A stretch of DNA of 64,000 bases. Origin: Sphingomonas phyllosphaerae (lineage in GTDB: Bacteria; Pseudomonadota; Alphaproteobacteria; Sphingomonadales; Sphingomonadaceae). The notes below the pieces were generated by a model. It was not told the origin of the DNA. It worked only from the letters and a program-made list of their open reading frames with translations, and made no database searches. Below are positions 8,690 through 18,526 of the stretch, piece after piece. How positions within the stretch are numbered: the stretch's first letter is position 1; each line of letters opens with the position of its first letter. The DNA is taken from the NCBI RefSeq assembly GCF_029623345.1, contig NZ_JAPYKH010000002.1, positions 186,001 through 250,000 on the forward strand, given 5' to 3'. The translations under genes were made by a program, and so were the position numbers.

Positions 8690-11476
8690 TTAGAAGCGGA
8701 ACCGCACCCCCAGCGAATAGGCGCGCTCGATATACAGCACCTGCCGCGTGAAGCTGTCACCCGTGTCGAACTGGCGATAGCGCTGGAGCGGGTTGCCGAG
8801 CAAATTGACGATGTCGAACGCCAGAGTGACGTTGGGCAGCGGGGTCACCGACGTCGATAGATCGAGCTGGCCGCGGCCTTTCTCGATCACGGCGTGTGCG
8901 GTGGGATCGAGCGCTTCCAGGCTGTAGAATTGCACGAACTTGGACCGGTAATTGTACGCGAGCCTGGCAGAAAATAGCGGCCGTTCGTAGAGCGCTACGA
9001 CATTGTACGCCCATTTCGACACACCGGGGAACGCCTGCTGTTCATTGTTCAGCGTCGCCGCGAAATTGGGCTGGAGATCGCCCTTCGCGTCGATGAAGGT
9101 GCCGTTCGCCTGGACACCAAAGGCTTTTGCCCAGTCGGGGAGCCCGTCGATGTCGAGGAAGCTGGTGAACTGCACCTCGGCGCCTTGCAGCCGAGTCTGG
9201 CCGAGGTTGACGGGACGCGCGATTCGAAGCCCCGGCGCCGACCGGTCGTCTACCGTCGCCAGGAAGCCCTCGGCATCGTGGCGGAAGATCGCGGCGGTGA
9301 ACGAGCCGGTACGCGAGAAGTAATATTCCAAGCTCGCGTCATAGTTGTTCGACGTGAGCGGCTTCAGGTCCGGATTGCCCGCCGATCCGCCGCGACGAAG
9401 CCGCTCGACGCAGACCTCGGTCGTGGGATCCGTCAGGCACGGATCACCCGGGGCGAGCACCACCGGCTGGCCGAGCGAGGTGTTCGGGCGCAGGTCGAAG
9501 AAGTTGGGGCGGGTACGCGTCTGCGTGTAGGCCAGGCGCAGCTGCAACTTGTCCGTGAAGGCGAGTCGACCGCTCACGTTGGGCAGATAGTCGGTGTATT
9601 CGTTCTCCGCGGCGATCGGCGGGAAGCTGACCGCGCCGCCGGTGTCTTCGACACGCGAGAAGCCGCTGATCCGCGTCTTCGTCTTAATGGCGCGGAGGCC
9701 GACCAAGCCGTCCACGACCATGCTTCCAAGATCGAACCCGTATTTGACTTGGCCGTAGGCCGCGTACGACTTCTCGTTGGCGCGGAAGTTATCGGGTGGG
9801 TTGAAGGGGGGTATGCCTGCGGGGACGCCATAGAAGCTGCGAAGCCCGACCAGATTGTCGCGGATGCTGTCACGCGTGAGCGCAGCATAGGCCTTGTTGC
9901 GCTGAACATCGTTGTAGGTGAAGCCCGGCAGGCTGGTCCGCACGTCCGCACCTGGGAGCGCGGTGAGTGGGATCGCGGCCGGCTCATTGTTGATGTACAG
10001 GTTGCCGAAGTCGCGCGCGGCGTCGCGATCGGCGTAGCGTACGCCGACCTGCAGCCGCTTCAGAAAACCGAGGTCGAGCTCGTAGGACAAATCGGTGCGC
10101 GCCTGCCAGTCCTTGCCGCTCACCACGGTGAGCTCCTGGTACAGTCCGCGGCTGATGAAGCTGGCCGGATCGGTGATGTCGAAGTCGACGAAGGTCTGCG
10201 TCGGTCCACCATCGCGCGACGCCTCGAACGCGACGCTGCGAACCGGCGAGCGGGCGGCGGCATAGTCGACGTTCACGAGGTTCGCGGTATAGGTGCTGTC
10301 GGTATAAGCGACGTCCGCCGAGATCTGCAGGCGGTCCTTCTTCCAGGTCGCACCGACCCCGCCCTGGTAGGTATCAGTCTTGCCGTTGAAGGAGCCGGTA
10401 TAGCCCTCGGGCCGCACGGCGCCACTGACCGTCGCCGTCGCGATCTTGTCGGTGCCGGAGATCGTCGTCACGTCGGACAGTCTTACGCCATCACCGAAGA
10501 TCGGGATGAACATCCAACGGTTATAATCCTTCGAGCGGAAGCCCTGGTACAGGCCGTCGGCGTAGATCTCCAGCTCGGGCGTGGGCCGCCACTGGAACGC
10601 GGCGTTGACCGAGGGGCGATAGCGATTGCCGTAGCCCAGGAAGTTACCCTGCGCGTCGGGGTAGCGTAATCCGGCCTGCGCGCCCGGCGCGTTGGTCGCA
10701 TCGGTGGTGGCGATGACCAGCGACTGCTCACGCGTCGAATCGAGGAAGTTGACGCCGACGTACGAGGCATTCAGCAGCAGGCCCATCTCGCCGACGCCGG
10801 TGTCCCACCGATCGCTGATCAGCAGGTTGCCGTTCGGCACGATCTTCTCCGACTGCTGTGAGAGCACCCCGTTAAGCGAGCCGGAGAGTTCGAAGCCGTC
10901 GAAATCGAAGGGGCGGCGCCCGCGCACGTTGATCGCGCCCGCGATCCCGCCTTCAACCTGATCGGCAAGGCCGGACTTGTAGACCTCCAGCGCGGCGACC
11001 GTGCCGGCGGGGAAATCCTGGATCTGCACGTAGCGCCCCTCGGCCGTGAAGATCTGGCGCCCGTTGTAGGTGGTGGTCAGGTCGGGAAGGCCGCGCACCG
11101 TCACGCCCGCCGACTCGCCCCCACCGCGTGTCACCGCGACGCCCGCGACCCGCTGCAGCGCCGACGAGGCGAAGGTGTCGGGTAGCTTGCCGATATCCTG
11201 CGCGACGATCGCATCCACGATCCCGTCGGAGGTGCGCTTGATGGCCTGGGCGGACTCGAGGCTGCGTCTTAGGCCGGAGACGACAATGTCGTCGCCTGGG
11301 GCGCTCTCGTCGGGTTGCGCCGGGTCGTTCAGCGTCGCCTGGCTCGGATCGGTCGTGCCGGTCTCGGTCGAACCCGTCGCAGCCGCAGGCGATTGTACGT
11401 CCTGCGCGTATGCGCTTGGTGCGCCGATCAGCAAGGCTGTCAACGACACACCGGCTCGTAGAACCGTCCCCATCAT
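8690..11476 (-). CDS. TonB-dependent outer-membrane receptor
   Basis: A 928-residue receptor. A signal peptide ends near AYAQ. The plug domain follows with IVAQDIGKLPDTFASSALQR and GLPDLTTTYNGRQ; the rest is a 22-strand type barrel ending in the aromatic tail YSLGVRFRF, required for outer-membrane assembly. GGGGAGG stands before the ATG-ATG start. The plug wording (IGKLPD) is that of the large carbohydrate-linked receptor group of xanthomonads, caulobacters and sphingomonads. Together with the downstream glycosidase it probably imports an oligosaccharide. No dedicated regulator is next to it. Substrate unknown. Confidence 0.93.
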   Translation of the reverse strand: MMGTVLRAGVSLTALLIGAPSAYAQDVQSPAAATGSTETGTTDPSQATLNDPAQPDESAPGDDIVVSGLRRSLESAQAIKRTSDGIVDAIVAQDIGKLPDTFASSALQRVAGVAVTRGGGESAGVTVRGLPDLTTTYNGRQIFTAEGRYVQIQDFPAGTVAALEVYKSGLADQVEGGIAGAINVRGRRPFDFDGFELSGSLNGVLSQQSEKIVPNGNLLISDRWDTGVGEMGLLLNASYVGVNFLDSTREQSLVIATTDATNAPGAQAGLRYPDAQGNFLGYGNRYRPSVNAAFQWRPTPELEIYADGLYQGFRSKDYNRWMFIPIFGDGVRLSDVTTISGTDKIATATVSGAVRPEGYTGSFNGKTDTYQGGVGATWKKDRLQISADVAYTDSTYTANLVNVDYAAARSPVRSVAFEASRDGGPTQTFVDFDITDPASFISRGLYQELTVVSGKDWQARTDLSYELDLGFLKRLQVGVRYADRDAARDFGNLYINNEPAAIPLTALPGADVRTSLPGFTYNDVQRNKAYAALTRDSIRDNLVGLRSFYGVPAGIPPFNPPDNFRANEKSYAAYGQVKYGFDLGSMVVDGLVGLRAIKTKTRISGFSRVEDTGGAVSFPPIAAENEYTDYLPNVSGRLAFTDKLQLRLAYTQTRTRPNFFDLRPNTSLGQPVVLAPGDPCLTDPTTEVCVERLRRGGSAGNPDLKPLTSNNYDASLEYYFSRTGSFTAAIFRHDAEGFLATVDDRSAPGLRIARPVNLGQTRLQGAEVQFTSFLDIDGLPDWAKAFGVQANGTFIDAKGDLQPNFAATLNNEQQAFPGVSKWAYNVVALYERPLFSARLAYNYRSKFVQFYSLEALDPTAHAVIEKGRGQLDLSTSVTPLPNVTLAFDIVNLLGNPLQRYRQFDTGDSFTRQVLYIERAYSLGVRFRF

Positions 11477-11693
11477 TCATCCTCCCCAGGATCTGTCGTT
11501 CGGGCGCTCTTCGACACCCTCTGCCGAGTGTGTCACGCGACCGACACAAAATGCAATGCCTTCCTTATCATATTTGTCATACCATGGTGATAAGGATCGT
11601 GCTGGTGAGAGCGCGTGCGGGGGTCGCGAGGTGACTTATTCAACGTAGCACCACTCGGTTGCGGCACGCCGGTTCAGGGTGCACGATCGCCCG

Positions 11694-12128
11694 ATGATCA
11701 TTCTCCATGTCATCGCCCTGGTCGCGCAAGCTGACGTGATAGTCCCGCCTAACGTGGAGCCCGGCGCTTGGAACGTCGTGTCGAGGGTCGTCGACATCAC
11801 CGTGCCGGGCGTGCCTGGATTTTTGGTCCGCATGGCGCGCGGTAAGAGCAAGGCGGAGCACAAACGGGTCGCGCAGGGACAAGGCGTCGACGCGCTGCTC
11901 GCACCCGATCCAAAGGCACGATGCCGGATTGAGAGCCAAAGTATCGTCGACGGGCGCTACGCCCAGACGCTGGCCTGCCCGCAGAAGAAGGGTTCGCCAC
12001 TGCAGATCGTGCGTTCGGGGAGCTATGACGCTTCGGGCTTTGCCGGTCAGGCGATCGTCACCGGCACAACGCCGAAAGGAGCGTTGCGCATAATCCTCGA
12101 CCAATGGGCGAGCAGAACAGGCGCCTAG
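11694..12128 (+). CDS. DUF3617-type small protein
   Basis: About 144 residues. The opening MIILHVIALVAQADVIVPP looks like a short export signal; then PGAWNVVSRVVDI, a conserved Cys in ARCRIES, a second Cys in TLACPQKKG, and GSYDASGFAGQAIVTG. This order (PG-W, Cys, Cys, G-YD) matches the DUF3617 family of small periplasmic proteins frequent in sphingomonads. GTG at 11679 is an alternative start. Function unknown. It stands alone after the TonB receptor (divergent). Confidence 0.62.
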   Translation: MIILHVIALVAQADVIVPPNVEPGAWNVVSRVVDITVPGVPGFLVRMARGKSKAEHKRVAQGQGVDALLAPDPKARCRIESQSIVDGRYAQTLACPQKKGSPLQIVRSGSYDASGFAGQAIVTGTTPKGALRIILDQWASRTGA

Positions 12129-12422
12129 ATACTGCGCAGCTTGGTGCCTGATCAAACGACATGCAGATGCCGCTCAGAGTCGCGAACGATAGGTTGCTAA
12201 TGTCGATCAGTCAGGACTTGGTGGCCCTATCTAACATAAGGGTACGCCCACAATCGCTTCAATCGCGAACGCCATCTCGTTGACAGGCGGACGTAGCAGC
12301 AGCGCTGCTCCGCGGCGCTGGCCGAGTGGCAGGCGCTTGCCAGCTAACCCCACGCGCATGAAGCCCGGAGTGCATCGTGTGGAGACGAGTCCGCATCAGA
12401 CGCACAGCACCAACTAGCGATA
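12129..12422. other. Intergenic stretch without recognised content
   Basis: Just under 300 bases between the DUF3617-type gene and a hairpin. No open frame here has protein-like composition or a ribosome site; no tRNA shape was seen. Confidence 0.4.
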
Positions 12423-12446
12423 GGGCCGGGGTTTGCGCTCCGGCCC
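12423..12446 (-). terminator. GC-rich hairpin downstream of the 80-residue gene
   Basis: GGGCCGG and CCGGCCC form perfect arms around GG-TTTGCG-CT. It lies 40 bases past the stop of the minus-strand gene that ends at 12486. A clear T-run is lacking on that strand (TTT follows on the plus strand), so it is a probable rather than certain terminator. Confidence 0.4.
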
Positions 12447-12485
12447 CTTTCAACCCGCGGCGATGTGGCGCCGCCGTAATCGAAC

Positions 12486-12728
12486 TTACTTGCCTCCGTT
12501 TCCCTTCTTATTCCGAGGTGCGGGGCCGAACTCCCGATCTCCTCGCAGGAGCGGCAAAGCGATCGCTACGGCAGCGGCTGCGATAGTCCCGCCGATCGCC
12601 AGCCATGTGCCAAAGTCAATGCGACGACGCCCAGACTCCGATGAACTCCCGGTCGTAGACGGCGACTTGTTCTCGTCGTGATGCTTGGGGCCGGCGTGCT
12701 TCATGGCAGAATTCGGAATGTGAGACAT
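12486..12728 (-). CDS. Small single-span membrane protein
   Basis: Eighty residues. The N-terminus MSHIPNSAMKHAGPKHHDEN is a wording I associate with small conserved proteins of sphingomonads; one membrane helix follows (LAIGGTIAAAAVAIALPLL, residues about 43-61) and a short basic tail. AGGG lies about 9 bases before the ATG. It is probably an inner-membrane protein with a His/Asp-rich N-terminal end; function unknown. Surroundings give no clue. Confidence 0.68.
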   Translation of the reverse strand: MSHIPNSAMKHAGPKHHDENKSPSTTGSSSESGRRRIDFGTWLAIGGTIAAAAVAIALPLLRGDREFGPAPRNKKGNGGK

Positions 12729-13071
12729 GTATTATCCCTTCTTCGGCGTCGAACTCTACACTCCGGGCGATGTTCCGGCGCGCATCAGAGCATACGGGTT
12801 CGCGTGAACCGACGCGGGTGACGTGAAGGTCCGAGCGGCAGCGTGGCGCTCGCAGCGAAGCCCACGGGTTCGGATTGGAATGGGCCCCGCGCCACTGGGA
12901 CCAAACCGCCTGTCGACTGCGACTTGCGAACATTGGCCCTTTTCCGCGAAGGCTGGCGATGACTGCACTTGTCCGTTCGATCCCAACGGCGAACAGCCGT
13001 GGGCGAGCTCTGCTCGCAACTGAGTAGGGATGACACGATCCTGCTACGCTCATCGACGATCGCGGACTTAC
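12729..13071. other. Intergenic stretch without recognised content
   Basis: About 340 bases between two minus-strand genes. Several overlapping open frames exist but none has a ribosome site or recognisable sequence. It must hold the promoter of the 80-residue gene. Confidence 0.4.
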
Positions 13072-14430
13072 TCAATCTCGCGTCAGAGATCGAAGATCAA
13101 TCGCGTCCGCCATAGCCTTGTAGCCGGCATCGTTCGGATGCAGCCTGTCGCCGTCGTTGAATCGCGGGTCGATCGCTAGAGGATCGGCTTTGTCGGCGAC
13201 CGACGACGCGAAGTCGATCACGCCGTCGAACGCGCCTGAATTTCGGATCCAATCGTTGAGTGCCTGCCGAACGGCTTCGCCCTGCTCGCTCGCATAGCCC
13301 GCACCCTTGTACGGGGTCAGTGTGGCACCGATCACGCGAATGCCGCGCTCGTGCGCCCGCTCGATGATCTGCTTGTCGGCCGCGATCAGCGCGTCGGCCG
13401 TGATCGTGTCGCTGGGATTGCGAGGGCTGAAGCTGCGGCCGATGTCGTTGATACCCTCGAGCAGGATGACGGTTCTCACGCCGGGTACGCTGAGCACGTC
13501 ACGATCAAACCGGGCGAGCGCGTTGGGCCCAGCGCCGTAAGTCAGCAGACGATTGCCGCCGATGCCGGCGTTGAGCACCGCCCAGCGCTTCTTGCCAGGC
13601 AGAGCCGCCAGTCGCTCGGCGAGCCGATCGGTCCAACCACGGTATGCGTTGTTGGTCGAGCCGTAGCCCTCCGTGATGGAGTCGCCGAGGGCGACGATAA
13701 CAGCGGTCGGCTGGGTGGGGGCGACCTCGACCTGGGTCAGGATCACCGGGGCGCTCGCCAGGCGAGCCTGCGGGAGGACGGGCGCCGCACTGTGATCGCC
13801 GGGCGTGCCCGCGACGTAATGCCAGAGGGTCCGGGCATTGCGGACGGGGAGTCGGCCCGGCGCGTAGAGCGATATGGCGAGACGATCGAGCGCCTTGACC
13901 GGAAGCGTCACGAGATCGCTCAGCAGCGGTGCACCCGCCGGTATGTTGGTGCTCGGCGATCCCGAGAAGGTGACGATGTGGTCCGTTCCTGGCAGGACCG
14001 AACCGTCCGGTCCCGCCATGCCGACGTGCATCGCCCCGATCGCGAGCGGGTCCGTGCCGCCCTCATTCGACAGCCGCAGACGTATCGAGGTTCCCGCGGC
14101 CGACACGCGTATCACCTCACGAACGGTCGTGTTGACGAGGTCGGCGGTGGCGGTGTCGATCGGCAGATGGCCGGGATTTTCGATGAGCTTGGGCGGGGAC
14201 GGCGGGTTGGCGGGCTTCGCCGCGGGACCAAGCGGGATTACTGGTTCGCTAGGAGGCGAGGAGGCGGCAGACTGCGGGCCGGGTGGCGGAGGGGAAATGA
14301 CATAGCCCCAGGCCGCTACCCAGGCACGATGAGGGAGGATTCTCGGCGTCGGGGGGGTTGAAGGCTTACCAACTGACGGCGCTGAGACTGTGGCCAACCC
14401 ACAAAGCAGGATCAAAGCGGCGCGTCGCAT
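13072..14430 (-). CDS. Secreted SGNH/GDSL hydrolase
   Basis: A 452-residue exported esterase-type enzyme. GAGGAAG lies 7 bases before the ATG at 14430, and a signal peptide follows (RRAALILLCGLATVSAPSV). After a Pro-rich linker and a beta-rich domain the SGNH blocks are visible: block I VALGDSITEGYG (Ser), block II NAGIGGNRLL (Gly), block III LLEGINDIG (Asn), block V DRLHPNDAGY (Asp, His). Members remove acyl groups from sugars or lipids. Its export and the nearby TonB-receptor locus fit a polysaccharide acetyl esterase, but that is inference. Confidence 0.9.
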   Translation of the reverse strand: MRRAALILLCGLATVSAPSVGKPSTPPTPRILPHRAWVAAWGYVISPPPPGPQSAASSPPSEPVIPLGPAAKPANPPSPPKLIENPGHLPIDTATADLVNTTVREVIRVSAAGTSIRLRLSNEGGTDPLAIGAMHVGMAGPDGSVLPGTDHIVTFSGSPSTNIPAGAPLLSDLVTLPVKALDRLAISLYAPGRLPVRNARTLWHYVAGTPGDHSAAPVLPQARLASAPVILTQVEVAPTQPTAVIVALGDSITEGYGSTNNAYRGWTDRLAERLAALPGKKRWAVLNAGIGGNRLLTYGAGPNALARFDRDVLSVPGVRTVILLEGINDIGRSFSPRNPSDTITADALIAADKQIIERAHERGIRVIGATLTPYKGAGYASEQGEAVRQALNDWIRNSGAFDGVIDFASSVADKADPLAIDPRFNDGDRLHPNDAGYKAMADAIDLRSLTRD

Positions 14431-14612
14431 GTGACTTCCTCTCGTTTTCCGATCTGTACCGCAGGGGATCATGGGCGCGAAGTCACTCCGTCGAAGACCT
14501 GCCGAACTGGCGAAGTCGGGAGCTCTGGAGAGGCTTCGGGACCTCGGGCACCAAGATGATAGCGCGACCGGCGTTCCCAGGCGGACGGGGGCTGGAGTGA
14601 CCGGACCTGGGT

Positions 14613-15566
14613 CTACAGGCATCCGGCGGCAACATCTCGAGCTAGTGCGATAAAAGCTTGGAAGGCCGCCGAGGAGTTCCGCCGGTTGGAGTAGTAGAGG
14701 CACAGCGGCGCGAGGGGCGGTGTCCAGTCCTCGAGCATGCGCACGAGGCGTCCGGCGGCGATGTCGTCACGCACGTCACCCTCCATGAAGTAGCCAATCC
14801 CGACATCGTTCGTCACCGCGATCCGAGCAAGCGACGCTTCGTCGAGCGTGATCGGGCCCTCGACATCTAACTGCAGCTCCTCGCCGTCTTTCTCGAAGCG
14901 CCACCGGAACAGGGCGCCGTTCGGAAGGCGTACCCGAAGGCAAGGGTAGCCAAGCAGATCGTGCGGTAGCTGCGGGACGGTGCTGCCTGCGAGAAAGGTC
15001 GGAGAGGCGACTACCGCCATTCGCCGCATCTGCCCGAGCGGAATGGCGATCGCGTCGCTGGGGTCCAGCTCGGCGCTGCGTACGCCCAGATCGAAGCCGG
15101 CCGCGACGACATCCACCAGCCGCCCCTCGGTGACGAGATCGATGTGAACTTGGGGGAAGCGCTGGAGATAGGTTAGGACGAGCGGCGCCATGATCTCGCG
15201 CGCCGCGGTCGCGAAAGCATTGATGCGCAAGGTGCCGGACGGCGTTTCCTGTTGCGAACGCACTGTGTCCATCGCCTTTTGGATGTCTTCGAGCGCCGGC
15301 TTAATCTGGGCGACGAAGATGCGCCCCGCATAGGTAAGCGAGACGCTGCGCGTGGTGCGGTTGAACAGGCGCACGGAAAGCTCCCGCTCAAGCTTGCCCA
15401 CCGCGTTGCTGATGGCGGTGGTCGACAAGCCGAGATCGAGCGCTGCGGCCCGGAAAGAGCCGTGCCGCACGATGGCCAGAACGGCTTCAAGCTCGATTAA
15501 GGCATGACGAGCGATTATCCCGACTCCCGCGATACTGCTTCCCAAACTGTCTCGATTATCAGGCAA
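14613..15566 (-). CDS. LysR family transcriptional regulator
   Basis: A 317-residue regulator. The winged helix-turn-helix carries [20 protein letters not shown] and [16 protein letters not shown]; the rest is the periplasmic-binding-like effector domain with [16 protein letters not shown]. The assigned start is a TTG at 15566, so the true start may be another codon close by; typical members begin about 20 residues later. It is divergent from the NTF2-like/SDR pair at 15.6-16.7 kb, which it probably controls. Confidence 0.88.
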   Translation of the reverse strand: MPDNRDSLGSSIAGVGIIARHALIELEAVLAIVRHGSFRAAALDLGLSTTAISNAVGKLERELSVRLFNRTTRSVSLTYAGRIFVAQIKPALEDIQKAMDTVRSQQETPSGTLRINAFATAAREIMAPLVLTYLQRFPQVHIDLVTEGRLVDVVAAGFDLGVRSAELDPSDAIAIPLGQMRRMAVVASPTFLAGSTVPQLPHDLLGYPCLRVRLPNGALFRWRFEKDGEELQLDVEGPITLDEASLARIAVTNDVGIGYFMEGDVRDDIAAGRLVRMLEDWTPPLAPLCLYYSNRRNSSAAFQAFIALARDVAAGCL

Positions 15567-15612
15567 AAAGTCCCATCGCTAGATCATCCTCGTCACCGCT
15601 GAGGACATGACC

Positions 15613-15942
15613 ATGCCGATGAAACTACCCCCGCCGATCGCCGACTATGTCGAGGCGAATGCCCGTCTGGATGTCGACGGTATGCTGAAGCCGTTCCTGC
15701 GCGACGCCACCTTCATCGATAACGCCAAGCGCTTTGCGGGTAGGGCGGCGATCCGCCGGCTGTTCGAGGAAGAGGTGGTGCCCGTGAAGGCGATCTTCAC
15801 GCCAGACGCGATCCGCTACGACGGCGCCGACGTTGTGGTCGAGGGGTCCGCAAGCGGCGACTTCCCGGGCAGCCCGCTGCGCTTCACCTACCGCTTCACG
15901 CTGGTGAATGGCGCCATCAAGACGCTGGAGACGACGGTATGA
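15613..15942 (+). CDS. NTF2/SnoaL-like small protein
   Basis: About 109 residues. The helix-rich start IADYVEANARLDVDGML and the strand ATFIDNAKRFAGRAAIR are those of the SnoaL/NTF2-like alpha+beta barrel. ATG at 15613 is preferred over 15607 because GAGG lies 8 bases before it. Its stop overlaps the start of the next SDR gene (ATGA), so the two are coupled. Such proteins are often small isomerases, hydrolases or binding partners; substrate unknown. Confidence 0.82.
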   Translation: MPMKLPPPIADYVEANARLDVDGMLKPFLRDATFIDNAKRFAGRAAIRRLFEEEVVPVKAIFTPDAIRYDGADVVVEGSASGDFPGSPLRFTYRFTLVNGAIKTLETTV

Positions 15943-16727
15943 GCATCAAGGCGGATCCCAGCGAGTTCGCGGGCAAGCGTGTGCTCGTCAGCGGCGGCAC
16001 CAAGGGCCTCGGCCGTGCCACGGTCGAGCGCTTCCTCGCTGGTGGCGCACGGGTCATCACCGCCGCCCGCGCGATCAAGGATCCGATCAAAGGCGTCGAG
16101 TATATCGCGGCCGACCTCACCACGGCCGAGGGCGGCGAAACGCTGGCGACTGCAGCGCTCGAGCGGCTGGGCGGGATCGACATCCTCGCCCATGTGATCG
16201 GCGGCTCCGCGATGCCGCCGGATGGCTTCGCGGCGCTAACCGACGACATCTGGCTCTCGGAGCTAAATCTGAACCTGCTGGCGACGGTACGCCTTGATCG
16301 TCTCTTGATCCCGCAGATGATCGATCGCGGCAGTGGCGCGGTGGTGCATGTCACTTCGACCCAGTCGGTGCTGCCTCTGCCAGAATCCACCACTGCCTAT
16401 GCGGCCGCCAAAGCCGCTCTTAGGACCTTCAGCAAATCCATCTCGAAGGAACTCGGTCCGAAAAGCGTCCGGGTCAATGTCGTCTGCCCGGGTTGGATCA
16501 TGACCGAAGGTGCGGTCGATGTCGCGAAGCGTATGCAGGCGAGCAACGGCGGCACGTATGAAGAGGCACGGCAAGCCGTCATGACGTGGATTGGTGGCAT
16601 TCCGATCGGTCGCGCGGCTGAACCGTCACAGGTCGCTGAGCTGATTGCCTTCCTCTCTTCAGATCGAGCCGCCGCCATTCATGGGGCCGAGTTCGTCATC
16701 GATGGCGGCACGATCCCTACTGTCTAG
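15939..16727 (+). CDS. SDR family oxidoreductase
   Basis: A 262-residue short-chain dehydrogenase. GGTKGLGRAT is the nucleotide-binding motif, HVIGG replaces the usual NNAG near residue 87, Ser lies in HVTSTQSVLP, and YAAAKAAL holds the Tyr-Lys pair. The tail FVIDGGTIPTV is typical. It is coupled to the upstream NTF2-like gene and lies across from a LysR regulator. The HVIGG variant occurs in one SDR subgroup and does not remove the catalytic residues. Confidence 0.9.
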   Translation: MSIKADPSEFAGKRVLVSGGTKGLGRATVERFLAGGARVITAARAIKDPIKGVEYIAADLTTAEGGETLATAALERLGGIDILAHVIGGSAMPPDGFAALTDDIWLSELNLNLLATVRLDRLLIPQMIDRGSGAVVHVTSTQSVLPLPESTTAYAAAKAALRTFSKSISKELGPKSVRVNVVCPGWIMTEGAVDVAKRMQASNGGTYEEARQAVMTWIGGIPIGRAAEPSQVAELIAFLSSDRAAAIHGAEFVIDGGTIPTV

Positions 16728-17070
16728 GTTTGCGCGGCCTCGTCAGGTTTTGAGATTGTCCGGCAGCAGACGGACTGAGAGCAGGTTGGTATCCTGCCTG
16801 ATCGTATGTCTGCTTTCTAGAGGTGGGGGTGGCGGCGTGAACGTCGGCTCTTGAGTTCCTTGCGGAGCGCGGGCGACGGCTACTCGCACATTGCTCCGAT
16901 AGTTTTTAGGCGGGCAGAAGCCGCTGTGTGGCTGCCTCTGCCCCATTCTCACTCGCTAAGCCGGCGCGAACCAATCATGATGACAGCGGCGTTGCCATAT
17001 TGGTATCGTGCTAAGGTAGTTGCAACGGCGCCGGTCACTCAGTCGATGAGGCCGGCGCACGTTGCTGACG
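16728..17070. other. Intergenic stretch without recognised content
   Basis: About 340 bases between convergent genes. AT content is slightly higher than around. No frame with protein-like sequence was found. It could hold terminators for both genes but no strong hairpin with a T-run was seen. Confidence 0.4.
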
Positions 17071-17739
17071 TCAAGCGGGAACGAGTGCCGCCTCTGAGCT
17101 GCTCATCGGCCGGCGTCGGCGAAGCGCTGCGCCCACGACACCGAAGCCTAGGATCATGAGCGCCCACGTCGCGGGTTCGGGCACGGCGGGCTGGAGGCCG
17201 CGTGTCGAGAGGTTGGCGTTTTCGGGCGCGAAATCGGTGATCTGATCGTTGCTGCCTAGACCGATCCGAGGCCACAGGTTGAAGCCGTAATCAGTCGCAG
17301 CGAACCCGGTCGAGGGCAGCAGCGACTCACCGACCCGTGCCGTGATAATATTGCCGGTGATGCTGATCATAGCGGGGTCGAGCGCGTTGGCTCCGACGCT
17401 GCCTGTGCCGTCCTTGCGCAGCACGATCGCCTGATTGAAGATGACATTCTCCTGGCCGATCGCGGCGAAGGGCCGGATCGTGCCGGTGCCGGTGTTGACG
17501 CCGATGACGTAGAGTCCGCTGGTCAAGGCATCGATCGCGCCGGCGAAGGTCGCTCCCAGCGTGAAGAACTTGCCCGCGGCGTCGTAGTTGACCGAGAAGC
17601 TGGTCACGTCGAGATCGGCCAGGCGCGGCCCGGCGGTATAGCTCGGCAGGAAATCGCCGGTGGCGTCCATCACCGTGGCGGCACTCGCCGCCTGCGGCGC
17701 GGCAACCAAAGCGGCGGCCGCGATCAACATATGGCGCAT
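17071..17739 (-). CDS. PEP-CTERM sorted secreted protein
   Basis: About 222 residues with a signal peptide (HMLIAAAALVAAPQAASA) and a PEPxxWA-CTERM tail: VPEPATWALMILGFGVVGAA then four Arg. Between them is a beta-rich domain without recognised family. The start at 17739 gives the best spacing to GGGAGAG; 17742 is an alternative ATG. Such proteins are exported and processed by an exosortase. A 13-residue extension (PMSSSEAALVPA) follows the Arg cluster, which is longer than usual. It is divergent from an ECF sigma factor gene, a possible regulator. Confidence 0.85.
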   Translation of the reverse strand: MRHMLIAAAALVAAPQAASAATVMDATGDFLPSYTAGPRLADLDVTSFSVNYDAAGKFFTLGATFAGAIDALTSGLYVIGVNTGTGTIRPFAAIGQENVIFNQAIVLRKDGTGSVGANALDPAMISITGNIITARVGESLLPSTGFAATDYGFNLWPRIGLGSNDQITDFAPENANLSTRGLQPAVPEPATWALMILGFGVVGAALRRRRPMSSSEAALVPA

Positions 17740-17932
17740 CATCACTCTCCCTGGTCGGGTGCCGCACGACGCCGATGCGGCGCGAGCACGGGCGACCGCC
17801 ACCCGCGTGAGAGACACGGTCGCTTAGGGTGAGTGACGCGGGCGACACGAATGGTTCATTGCAATTAACTTTTCACCGCGATTGAACCTGCCATCGCGAT
17901 CATGACACTCACTCCCGAACGAGGGCGATCGG

Positions 17933-18514
17933 GTGACGGCGGCGACGGCGGAGCAGCAGGGCAGCGCGGGGGCGGACGTCGAGGCGACCCTGCTCGAGCG
18001 CATTCGCGCGCGCGACCGTCGCGCGTTTGAGATGCTGTATCGCGCTTATCACGCACGGCTATGGCGCTTCTTGCACAAGCTGTTGCGCCGACCCCACTTG
18101 ATCGAGGAGGTGCTTAACGACGCGATGTTCGTGGTGTGGGACCGCCTCGACACCTTCGACGGGCGAAGCCGCTTCTCGACCTGGTTGTTCGGCATCGCCT
18201 ATCGCCAGGGACTGGCTGCGCTGCGCCGGCTCGACGAGCCGGTCGACGACGAGCGCGAGGAGGCAATCGATGCGGCCGCGTCACCCGGTGCCGGGGCGGA
18301 GGCGGCGCGCGTCCGGCGCGGACTCGACGCGGCGCTGGCCACGCTGTCGCCCACGCACCGGGCAGTGGTGGAGCTGACCTATTTTCACGAGTTCGCGTAT
18401 CGCGAGATCGCCGCGATCATGGATTGCCCGCCGGATACGGTGAAGACCCGCATGTTCCATGCCCGCCGCCAGCTGCGGTCGGCACTGTCGGGCGAGCCCG
18501 GCGACTGGTATTAA
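17933..18514 (+). CDS. ECF-type RNA polymerase sigma factor
   Basis: A 193-residue sigma factor. Region 2 includes FEMLYRAYHARLWRFLHKL and FVVWDRLDTFDGRSRFSTW; region 4 includes LSPTHRAVVELTYFHEFAYR and PPDTVKTRMFHARRQL. The start is GTG with GAGGG about 8 bases upstream. It is the first gene of an operon with a zinc-type anti-sigma factor and a subtilase. It is divergent from the PEP-CTERM gene, 193 bases apart, so the shared spacer may hold a promoter that it reads. Confidence 0.92.
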   Translation: MTAATAEQQGSAGADVEATLLERIRARDRRAFEMLYRAYHARLWRFLHKLLRRPHLIEEVLNDAMFVVWDRLDTFDGRSRFSTWLFGIAYRQGLAALRRLDEPVDDEREEAIDAAASPGAGAEAARVRRGLDAALATLSPTHRAVVELTYFHEFAYREIAAIMDCPPDTVKTRMFHARRQLRSALSGEPGDWY

Positions 18515-18526
18515 GAAGGAAGGACG

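Noticed and set aside
9185..10669. A 494-codon plus-strand frame inside the TonB receptor gene
   Set aside because: It is antisense to a gene with clear family motifs, has no recognisable sequence and no ribosome site; long antisense frames are expected in GC-rich DNA.
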